A stretch of DNA of 6,060 bases. Source: an uncultured Veillonella sp. (GTDB taxonomy: Bacteria; Bacillota; Negativicutes; Veillonellales; Veillonellaceae). Numbering within the stretch: the first letter of the stretch is position 1; each line of letters starts with the position of its first letter. The notes under the pieces were generated by a model. It saw only the letters and a program-made list of their open reading frames with translations. It did no database searches and was not told where the DNA came from. Positions 1 through 5,634 of this stretch are shown piece by piece. The DNA is taken from contig CAKQBP010000089.1 of NCBI GenBank assembly GCA_934216375.1, positions 1 through 6,060 on the forward strand, read 5' to 3'. The translations under genes were made by a program, and so were the position numbers.

Positions 1-11
1 GACAATCAATC

Positions 12-632
12 ATGAATAAATTTTCTACCTGGTTATGGCGTACCGCTTTTTGGCTTCGCTATAAGGTAGGGTATGGGTTGAAAGTATATGGTCGCGATAA
101 TTTTCCAATGGAAGGGCCTGTTATCGTGGTGCCTAATCATTTAAGTAATAACGATCCCCCTATCTGCGGCTATGCTTTGCCTAGACATGTACACTTTATG
201 GCTAAACAAGAATTATTTGTGAATCCCATTTCACGTTTTTTTTGTACATGGCTTGGTGCATTTCCGTTAAATCGCGGTGCTATTGATAAAGTTGCTATTC
301 GTCATGCCATGGGACTACTTAAAGACAATAAGGTTTTAGGCATATTTGCAGAAGGAAACCGTCAAAAAAGTGGTAAACTTGGTAGATTCCATGATGGTGC
401 AGCATCAATTGCTCTTAGAACAGGTGTTAGCATAGTGCCTGTTGCTATCATTGGCTCTCACAATATGGAACGTAATAAAGTGGCTTGTATTATTGGTAAA
501 CCAATCCCAGTTGAAAAAGCTAAAGCGACTCCAGAAGCAATTCAAAAAGTAAATGATAGTGTTAAAAGTGAAATCCAACGAATGATAGATTCTTATCATA
601 ACAATTGTATAGAGGAGACTTTATGGAAATAA
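12..632 (+). CDS. plsC: 1-acyl-sn-glycerol-3-phosphate acyltransferase (PlsC family)
   Basis: This enzyme transfers an acyl group to the sn-2 position of lysophosphatidic acid, giving phosphatidic acid at the cytoplasmic membrane face. The 206-residue length suits the short bacterial PlsC type. The acyltransferase blocks appear in order: NHLSNNDP at residues 42-49 (H43 and D48 form the HX4D catalytic pair), FPLNRG at 84-89 (block II, phosphate-binding Arg), FAEGNR at 112-117 (block III, normally FPEGTR, so two positions differ) and IVPVAIIGS at 141-149 (block IV). The N-terminal 25 residues are aromatic and basic, suiting interfacial membrane association. The ATG at 12 gives a normal family N-terminus, but no Shine-Dalgarno is visible in the 11 bases before it. 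The first ATGA (12-15) may overlap the stop of an unseen upstream gene, which would allow translational coupling. The 3' end overlaps ispH by 10 bases. Family is secure; acyl-donor preference cannot be read. Confidence 0.93.
   Translation: MNKFSTWLWRTAFWLRYKVGYGLKVYGRDNFPMEGPVIVVPNHLSNNDPPICGYALPRHVHFMAKQELFVNPISRFFCTWLGAFPLNRGAIDKVAIRHAMGLLKDNKVLGIFAEGNRQKSGKLGRFHDGAASIALRTGVSIVPVAIIGSHNMERNKVACIIGKPIPVEKAKATPEAIQKVNDSVKSEIQRMIDSYHNNCIEETLWK
612..617 (+). promoter_or_regulatory. Ribosome binding site that fixes the ispH start
   Basis: GAGGAG lies inside the 3' end of plsC, five bases before the ATG at 623. It decides between two in-frame starts. A TTG at 605 would add six residues (MYRGDF) but lies upstream of this site. 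The ATG at 623 gives MEIILAENHGFCYGV, the usual IspH N-terminus with the first cluster cysteine at residue 12. Confidence 0.85.
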
Positions 633-2521
633 TTTTGGCTGAAAACCATGGTTTTTGCTATGGTGTAAAACGGGCTGTCGAAATGGCAAATGAAGCTGCA
701 AATAGCGATGGTAAAAGCTATACATTAGGACCTATTATTCACAATCCTCAAGTTGTAGGTCGTCTTGAAGATAAAGGGGTAAGCCCTGTTCAAGAAGTGT
801 CTGATATCGCTGAAGGCACAATGATTATTCGCTCTCATGGTGTAGGACCTGCTATTTACGAAGAGGCAGAAGAAAAAGGATTACATGTTGTGGATGCCAC
901 ATGTCCACATGTAAAAAAAGCACAGCAAGATGCAAAGTCTGTTATAGATGAAGGTATGACTTTAGTGATTTTGGGCGAAAAAAACCATCCTGAGGTCAAA
1001 AGCATTAATTTATGGGCAAATAACGAGGGAATAATCATCGAAGATGAAGAATCCGCCCAAAAACTACAAGTTGTGGAAAAAATGGGTGTTGTTGTACAAA
1101 CAACCTTTTCACAATTCAAATTTAACAGTATAATAGACATATTAGAGAAAAAATCTAAGAATCTTAAGGTTTTCAAAACGATATGCAATGCAACGCAAGA
1201 ACGACAGAATTCTGCCGTTGATTTAGCACGTAATGTAGATCTTATGATAGTGATAGGCGGTAAGAACAGCGGCAACACAAACCGATTGGCAGAGGTTTGT
1301 CGTGACGTTGGATGTACAACGTATCACATTGAAACTTCTACTGAATTACAACTGGAATGGTTTAACCGAGTACAGACGGTAGGAGTAACAGCAGGAGCAT
1401 CGACTCCCGACTGGATTATTAAGGAGGTCATTGAGACAATGAAAGATTTTGCAGAATTATTAGCAGCCGAAGGTCAAGAAGAATTTAAGAAAGGGAACGT
1501 TGTAGAAGGTACAGTAGTTCAAGTCGAAGATGAACGAGCTTATGTATCTTTTGGCTACAAAACTGAAGCCATTTTGAACAGAACTGAAATTTCTTATCCA
1601 GCACCAGAATCTGCCAAAGATGTGTTAAAAAATGGTGATGAAATTAAAGCAGTTATCATGAATCACATCAAAGAAGATAATCCTATTTATCTTTCCATGA
1701 CTCGCTTGGCTAAAGATGAAGATTGGCAATATGTTATCGAAGCACAAGAAAAAGATGAAGCTATCGTATGTAAAGGTATTGATGCTATCCCAGCAGGTTT
1801 AGTAGTAACAGTTAAATCTCTTCGTGGTTTCATTCCATTGTCCCAAGGTGATGTTCATTTCGTGAAATCCTTGGACAACTTGGTTGGTACAGAATTTGAA
1901 GCTAAAGTACTTGAAATCGATGAAAAGAAAAACCGTTTGGTTCTTTCTCGTCGTGCAGTATTGGAAGTGGAACGTCAAGCTAAATTAGCTGAAGCATTGA
2001 AAAATATCAACGTTGGCGAAAACTATAAAGGTATCGTTCGTAAAATCATGCCTTATGGTGCATTCGTAGATATCGGCGGTATTGAAGGTTTACTTCACAT
2101 TTCCGATATTTCTTGGCAAAAAATCAAAAAAGTGGAAGATGTTCTTTCCGTTGGCCAAGAAATCGAAGTTAAATTACAATCCTTCGACGCTGAAAGCAAT
2201 AAATTATCCTTGTCCTTAAAAGCTTTATCTAAGAGCCCATGGGACGTTGCTGAAGAAACATTGCATGTTGGCGATGTTATTAACGGCAAAGTTGTTCGTT
2301 TAGTAGCTTACGGTGCATTCGTAGCTGTTAATGACGACATCCAAGGTTTACTTCACATTTCCCAAATTACAAAACAACGTAATGCGAAAGTTGAAGATTA
2401 CTTGAACCGTGGTCAAGAAGTTGAAGTTAAAATCATTTCTCTTAACAAAGATGAAAAGAAATTGGGTTTGGCTTTGACTGAGTTGATGGAATCAAAAGAA
2501 ACTGCAGAAGACGCTGAATAA
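623..2521 (+). CDS. ispH: IspH (HMBPP reductase) fused to four-domain ribosomal protein S1
   Basis: The 632-residue protein joins two functions. Residues 1-276 are IspH, the [4Fe-4S] enzyme that reduces HMBPP to IPP and DMAPP at the end of the MEP pathway. The three cluster cysteines are C12 (GFCYGV), C94 (ATCPHV) and C188 (ICNATQ). Substrate-site residues include H40, H72, H122, E124, S216/N218 (NSGNTN) and S260 (AGASTPD). Residues about 289-620 hold four S1 RNA-binding domains, roughly 289-362, 376-445, 463-533 and 548-620. The last two carry the YGAFV and GLLHIS signatures; the second resembles the diverged domain 2 of true S1. The tail is short and acidic. Such fusions are known in Clostridia and Negativicutes and usually annotated as bifunctional. 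All key IspH residues are present, so both halves look functional. The S1 half shows strong codon bias and has its own internal ribosome-binding site (see 1420-1441). The gene ends before a strong terminator. Confidence 0.96.
   Translation: MEIILAENHGFCYGVKRAVEMANEAANSDGKSYTLGPIIHNPQVVGRLEDKGVSPVQEVSDIAEGTMIIRSHGVGPAIYEEAEEKGLHVVDATCPHVKKAQQDAKSVIDEGMTLVILGEKNHPEVKSINLWANNEGIIIEDEESAQKLQVVEKMGVVVQTTFSQFKFNSIIDILEKKSKNLKVFKTICNATQERQNSAVDLARNVDLMIVIGGKNSGNTNRLAEVCRDVGCTTYHIETSTELQLEWFNRVQTVGVTAGASTPDWIIKEVIETMKDFAELLAAEGQEEFKKGNVVEGTVVQVEDERAYVSFGYKTEAILNRTEISYPAPESAKDVLKNGDEIKAVIMNHIKEDNPIYLSMTRLAKDEDWQYVIEAQEKDEAIVCKGIDAIPAGLVVTVKSLRGFIPLSQGDVHFVKSLDNLVGTEFEAKVLEIDEKKNRLVLSRRAVLEVERQAKLAEALKNINVGENYKGIVRKIMPYGAFVDIGGIEGLLHISDISWQKIKKVEDVLSVGQEIEVKLQSFDAESNKLSLSLKALSKSPWDVAEETLHVGDVINGKVVRLVAYGAFVAVNDDIQGLLHISQITKQRNAKVEDYLNRGQEVEVKIISLNKDEKKLGLALTELMESKETAEDAE
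1106..1134 (+). promoter_or_regulatory. Candidate internal promoter within ispH
   Basis: TTTTCA (1106-1111, four of six matches to TTGACA) is separated by 17 bases from a perfect TATAAT (1129-1134). Initiation would fall near 1141, about 280 bases before the internal Shine-Dalgarno at 1420-1428, so a transcript from here would carry the S1 half but not a complete ispH. Such matches also arise by chance in AT-rich coding DNA, so this is only a candidate. Confidence 0.3.
1420..1441 (+). promoter_or_regulatory. Internal Shine-Dalgarno and ATG for a possible free S1 protein
   Basis: TAAGGAGGT at 1420-1428 matches the 16S rRNA anti-Shine-Dalgarno at nine consecutive bases, the best such site seen in the window. 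An ATG at 1439-1441 follows the AGGAGG core after 11 bases, slightly longer than ideal. It is in frame with the fusion (residue M273). Initiation here would give a 360-residue protein starting MKDFAELL and containing all four S1 domains and nothing of the IspH fold. The site lies in codons for the IspH C-terminal helix (IIKEVIETM), which often has this sequence, so chance through amino-acid constraint is possible. The sequence is certain; its use as a start is inference. Confidence 0.45.
2057..2362 (+). repeat. Direct repeats from duplicated S1 domains 3 and 4
   Basis: A 20-base perfect direct repeat occurs at 2085-2104 and 2343-2362 (encoding the GLLHIS signature), and a 13-base repeat at 2057-2069 and 2312-2324 (encoding GAFV). 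The offsets are 258 and 255 bases, both in frame; domain 4 has one extra residue between the two signatures. This reflects domain duplication plus shared codon preference. Near-identical DNA could in principle allow recombination that deletes one S1 domain. Confidence 0.8.
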
Positions 2522-2536
2522 TTCATTGTCTAATAT

Positions 2537-2570
2537 AAGGCTAGCCAAGGTTTCCTTGGTTAGCCTTTTT
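2537..2570 (+). terminator. Rho-independent terminator after ispH-S1
   Basis: The arms 2539-2550 (GGCTAGCCAAGG) and 2554-2565 (CCTTGGTTAGCC) pair over 12 positions with one G-T wobble around a TTT loop. Two further A-T pairs (2537-2538 with 2566-2567) extend the stem into a run of five T. It starts 15 bases after the stop codon and separates plsC/ispH-S1 from der. The opposite strand lacks a clean T run, so it looks one-directional. Confidence 0.93.
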
Positions 2571-2576
2571 GCGTAC

Positions 2577-2603
2577 TTTACTTAGAATATGATAAAATAT
2601 AGT
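2577..2603 (+). promoter_or_regulatory. Candidate sigma-70-type promoter for der-plsY-gpsA
   Basis: The 64 bases between the terminator and der hold TATAGT (2598-2603, five of six to TATAAT) and TTTACT (2577-2582, four of six to TTGACA) with a short 15-base spacer. Initiation near 2610 would leave about 25 bases of leader, including the der Shine-Dalgarno. An alternative reading is TTGCGT (2569-2574) with TAAAAT (2593-2598), 18 bases apart. A promoter is expected here because of the terminator upstream; which boxes are used is uncertain. Confidence 0.45.
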
Positions 2604-2634
2604 AATGTATTAGATTAGATAATGAGGTGAAACT

Positions 2635-3969
2635 ATGGCAAAACCATTAGTGGCTGTTGTAGGCCGTCCAAATGTAGGTAAATCTACACTTTTTAATGCC
2701 ATTGTTAATAAACGTATCTCTATCGTTGAAGATATTCCGGGGGTAACAAGGGACCGTATTTACTTCGATGCAGAGTGGTTAAATCGTGAGTTTACAATGA
2801 TCGATACTGGTGGTATCGAGTTCATTACTGAAAATAGTCATGTTATTCCTAAGATGATGCGACTACAAGCGGAATTAGCAATTGAAGAAGCAGATGTAAT
2901 TCTATTTGTCGTTGATGGTAAACAAGGTATTGTACCTGCTGATGAAGAGGTCGCAAATATTCTTAGAGCTAGTGGAAAACCTGTTGTACTCGTAGTTAAT
3001 AAGATTGATAGTGTAAATCAAGAACCGAATATTTATGAATTTTACAATCTTGGTTTGGGGGACCCCATTGGTATTTCCGCTAAAAATCTTATGAATTTAG
3101 GTGATCTATTGGATGATACTGTAAAACATTTTCCTCCAGTAGGTACTAATGTAGATGATGAAGATACTATTCATGTTGCTATTATAGGTCGTCCAAATGT
3201 GGGTAAATCTTCTTTGACTAACGCATTGTTAGGACAAGATCGTGTAATTGTATCTGATGTAGCAGGTACTACTCGAGACTCTATTGATACGTATTGGACT
3301 CATGAGAATCAAAAGTTTGTACTTATTGATACAGCAGGTATGCGTCGTAAGTCTAAAATCGAAGAAGCTGTTGAACGATATAGTATTGTTCGTTCTTTGC
3401 GATCAGTAGATCGTGCTGATATTGTAGTTCTTGTACTAGATGCTCAAGATGGTGTTACAGAACAAGATAAAAAAATTGCAGGTTACGCTTACGAAGCGGG
3501 TAAAGGCGTAGTCATTGTTGTTAATAAATGGGATCTTGTTGAAAAAGACGATAAAACAACATTGCGCTTTACTGAAGATATTTATGAAGAATTAGGTTTC
3601 TTGCAATTTGCACCTATCCTGTTTGCTTCTGCTTTAACTAAGCAACGTATTCATCGTTTAGCTGATATGTTGAAGTTCGTATCTGAACAACAATATCGCC
3701 GTGTATCTACGGGGACGTTAAACCAATTATTACAAGATGCACAAACTGTAAATCCTGTGCCGTCTCGCAATGGTAGAATTCCAAAAATCTATTATATGAC
3801 GCAAGCTAGTGTTAAGCCGCCTACATTCATTTTATTTGTAAATGAACCAGAGCTAATTCACTTCTCTTATATGCGTTTCTTAGAGAATCGATTGCGTGAA
3901 TCCTTTGGTTTTGAAGGAACACCGATTCGTTTAGTATTACGTGGCAAGAAACGGGATGATGAAGACTAA
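2635..3969 (+). CDS. der: Ribosome biogenesis GTPase Der (EngA)
   Basis: Der is an essential GTPase that helps late assembly of the 50S subunit in the cytoplasm. It is recognised by two tandem G domains and a C-terminal KH-like domain. G domain 1 has GRPNVGKS at 10-17, GVTRD at 36-40 (switch I), DTGG at 57-60, NKID at 122-125 and SAK at 148-150. G domain 2 has GRPNVGKS at 185-192, GTTRD at 211-215, DTAG at 232-235, NKWD at 297-300 and SAL at 332-334. The KH-like part runs from about 352 to 437, and a short charged tail (KKRDDED) ends the protein. The 444-residue length is typical. The two P-loops are encoded by DNA matching at 20 of 21 bases (2665-2685 and 3190-3210). The start is supported by GAGGTG (2624-2629) five bases before the ATG. 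The stop overlaps the plsY start by one base (TAATG). Confidence 0.98.
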   Translation: MAKPLVAVVGRPNVGKSTLFNAIVNKRISIVEDIPGVTRDRIYFDAEWLNREFTMIDTGGIEFITENSHVIPKMMRLQAELAIEEADVILFVVDGKQGIVPADEEVANILRASGKPVVLVVNKIDSVNQEPNIYEFYNLGLGDPIGISAKNLMNLGDLLDDTVKHFPPVGTNVDDEDTIHVAIIGRPNVGKSSLTNALLGQDRVIVSDVAGTTRDSIDTYWTHENQKFVLIDTAGMRRKSKIEEAVERYSIVRSLRSVDRADIVVLVLDAQDGVTEQDKKIAGYAYEAGKGVVIVVNKWDLVEKDDKTTLRFTEDIYEELGFLQFAPILFASALTKQRIHRLADMLKFVSEQQYRRVSTGTLNQLLQDAQTVNPVPSRNGRIPKIYYMTQASVKPPTFILFVNEPELIHFSYMRFLENRLRESFGFEGTPIRLVLRGKKRDDED

Positions 3970-4565
3970 TGGATATTATGATTATTGTATATGCTGTATT
4001 ATCATATCTTATCGGTTCGATTCCTAGTGGATTAATTATAGGTAAGTTTTTCTTTAATACAGATGTACGGCAATATGGCTCTAAAAATATTGGCGCTACT
4101 AATACATATCGTGTTATAGGTCTTAAAGCAGCCTTACCTGTATTTCTATGTGATGCTTTAAAAGGGGCAGCAGGAGTAGTGCTACTCTCACCCTATGGGC
4201 CTATGTTTATGATCTTAGGTGGTATTCTTGGAATGATGGGGCATAACTGGTCTGTTTTTCTGGGCTTTAAAGGTGGTCGTGGCGTTGCTACGGGTTTAGG
4301 TGTACTTATTGCTCTTTCACCAATAGTAGCATTGATTTGCTTTTTGGTATGGGGTGTTATCGTATACTTCACTAAACTTGTATCTTTAGGCTCTATCATT
4401 GCCGCTGCATTAGTACCAGTACTGATGTATTTCACTAGAGAATCCTTCTGGTTTGTTGGCTTTGGCGGATTAGCAGCTTTGTTTGTCATTGTACGTCACT
4501 GGGATAATATTAAGCGTCTACTTGCTGGAAATGAGTTAAAAGTAGAGCGCATTAAAAAGGATTAA
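3969..4565 (+). CDS. plsY: Glycerol-3-phosphate acyltransferase PlsY (acyl-phosphate dependent)
   Basis: PlsY is an integral membrane enzyme that acylates the sn-1 position of glycerol 3-phosphate from acyl phosphate, giving lysophosphatidic acid. The three conserved motifs are present: GSKNIGATNTYR at 37-48, GHNWSVFLGFKGGRGVA at 91-107 and RHWDNIKRLLAGNE at 176-189. Hydrophobic stretches near 3-26, 52-74, 77-97, 110-134, 137-155 and 160-175 suit its multi-pass fold, and the basic tail should be cytoplasmic. The 198-residue length is normal. The ATG at 3969 shares its A with the der stop, and no strong Shine-Dalgarno precedes it, so translation probably depends on ribosomes finishing der. A second ATG at 3978 (M4) is no better supported. 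PlsY needs acyl phosphate from PlsX, which is not in the window; its other substrate comes from GpsA, encoded three bases downstream. Confidence 0.96.
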   Translation: MDIMIIVYAVLSYLIGSIPSGLIIGKFFFNTDVRQYGSKNIGATNTYRVIGLKAALPVFLCDALKGAAGVVLLSPYGPMFMILGGILGMMGHNWSVFLGFKGGRGVATGLGVLIALSPIVALICFLVWGVIVYFTKLVSLGSIIAAALVPVLMYFTRESFWFVGFGGLAALFVIVRHWDNIKRLLAGNELKVERIKKD

Positions 4566-4568
4566 AGA

Positions 4569-5567
4569 ATGAATGTTGTTGTTATCGGCTCTGGTAGTTG
4601 GGGGACGGCCCTTGCTATTAAATCCGTTTTAGCTGGAAATACTACAACTATATATTGTCGTCGTCCAGAATTTGCAGATAAACTTGCAAAAGACTTAGAG
4701 AATAAAGACTATTTACCAGGTGTAAAACTTCCAGAAGAATTACAATATAGTTCTGATTTAGAGGCCTGTATTAGTAATGCCGAAGTGGTATTAATGGTTA
4801 CTCCTTCTGTACATGTACGTACCAGTTTAGAGGCTATTAAACCGTATGCTCATAAAAATCAAGCCTATATTCTATGTTCAAAAGGTGTAGAACGAACCAG
4901 TGGCAAACTTTTGACGACTGTGATGAAAGAGGTTCTTGCTACCATAGGGTGTAATTTAGCGGTTTTGTCTGGACCTAATCATGCAGAAGAGGTTGGTCGC
5001 AACTTACCTGCTGCATCTGTGCTGAGTACTGAAAGCCTAGAGGTAGCTACAACATTGCAAAAGGCATTATGTAGTCAAAATTTTAGAATTTATGCAAATA
5101 CTGATATGATTGGTGTTGAACTAGCAGGAGCCACGAAAAACATCATTGCCCTTGCAGCTGGTATTGCAGATGGTTTAGCTTTAGGGGATAATTGTAAGGC
5201 TTTACTATTAACACGTGGTCTTCATGAGATGACTCGCTTTGGGGTGGCCTTAGGGGCCCAAAAAGAAACCTATGCTGGTCTTGCTGGTATGGGGGATTTG
5301 ATTGCTACTTGTATGAGCCCACATGGTCGTAACCGTGCGGCGGGTCAAAAACTAGCCGAGGGTAAGACTATGGATTTTATTGTTAATCATACTAATATGG
5401 TTGTAGAAGGATTTTTCGCAACAGAAATTATTTATACAATGGCTTGTAAACATCAAATTGAAATGCCTATAACGAAGGCTTTATATGAGGTTTTATACGA
5501 AAAAAAATCTCCATCCATAGCATTAGCTGAGTTGATGGGGCGTGATATTAAAATTGAAGTATCATAA
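4569..5567 (+). CDS. gpsA: NAD(P)-dependent glycerol-3-phosphate dehydrogenase
   Basis: GpsA reduces dihydroxyacetone phosphate to sn-glycerol 3-phosphate, the backbone for phospholipids, in the cytoplasm. The N-terminal Rossmann fold carries GSGSWGTALA at residues 7-16. Further family landmarks are SKG at 104-106 (K105), SGPNHAEEV at 134-142, ELAGATKN at 184-191 with catalytic K190, GLAGMGDLIATC at 237-248 (D243) and SPHGRNR at 250-256, whose R254 and N255 belong to the cofactor/substrate region. The HAEEV version of the SGP motif is the one common in Gram-positive-type lineages. The 332-residue length is normal. The ATG lies three bases after the plsY stop, with AAGGA (4557-4561) seven bases upstream inside plsY. 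It is probably the last gene of the der-plsY-gpsA unit and supplies the substrate for PlsY. Confidence 0.97.
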   Translation: MNVVVIGSGSWGTALAIKSVLAGNTTTIYCRRPEFADKLAKDLENKDYLPGVKLPEELQYSSDLEACISNAEVVLMVTPSVHVRTSLEAIKPYAHKNQAYILCSKGVERTSGKLLTTVMKEVLATIGCNLAVLSGPNHAEEVGRNLPAASVLSTESLEVATTLQKALCSQNFRIYANTDMIGVELAGATKNIIALAAGIADGLALGDNCKALLLTRGLHEMTRFGVALGAQKETYAGLAGMGDLIATCMSPHGRNRAAGQKLAEGKTMDFIVNHTNMVVEGFFATEIIYTMACKHQIEMPITKALYEVLYEKKSPSIALAELMGRDIKIEVS

Positions 5568-5586
5568 ATAAAAGATACTTTTAATT
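5557..5586 (+). terminator. Weak possible terminator or attenuator after gpsA
   Basis: AAGTATC (5557-5563, overlapping the last gpsA codons) can pair with GATACTT (5574-5580) over seven positions around a 10-base A-rich loop. A short, interrupted T run follows. The stem has only two G-C pairs and the T tract is poor, so it would be inefficient at best; read-through from gpsA into rsmD is plausible. Confidence 0.25.
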
Positions 5587-5620
5587 TGGTTATTTATATA
5601 CTATAATTAATGAGTATAAT
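5579..5620 (+). promoter_or_regulatory. Candidate rsmD promoter region with two TATAAT boxes
   Basis: The spacer between gpsA and rsmD contains two perfect TATAAT boxes, at 5602-5607 and 5615-5620. The first pairs with TTTTAA (5579-5584, three of six) at 17 bases and would start RNA near 5614, upstream of the rsmD Shine-Dalgarno. The second pairs with TTTATA (5593-5598, four of six) at 16 bases, but would start RNA near 5627, inside that Shine-Dalgarno. The first is therefore the more useful for normal translation. Both -35 boxes are weak and the stretch is extremely AT-rich. Confidence 0.45.
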
Positions 5621-5634
5621 CTTGTGAGGGTTGT

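Noticed and set aside
605..622. TTG at 605 as the start of ispH-S1
   Set aside because: The Shine-Dalgarno at 612-617 lies downstream of it and is placed correctly for the ATG at 623, which gives the normal IspH N-terminus.
856..1278. A 140-codon open frame on the minus strand opposite ispH
   Set aside because: It lies antisense to conserved IspH sequence, has a low-complexity Ser/Phe/Leu-rich translation with no recognisable motif, and has no ribosome-binding site or promoter that I can support.
2665..3210. Near-identical 21-base segments at 2665-2685 and 3190-3210 as a mobile or regulatory repeat
   Set aside because: They encode the two GRPNVGKS P-loops of Der; the similarity comes from the ancestral domain duplication and shared codon choice.
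4193..4489. A 98-codon open frame on the minus strand opposite plsY
   Set aside because: It is the Pro/Lys/Thr-rich complement of a Gly-rich membrane protein gene, a usual shadow pattern; the + strand carries all PlsY motifs.
5564..5597. Inverted repeat ATAAATAA (5564-5571) / TTATTTAT (5590-5597)
   Set aside because: All eight pairs are A-T, the loop is 18 bases, and it conflicts in topology with the neighbouring AAGTATC/GATACTT hairpin. It is likely low-complexity chance.
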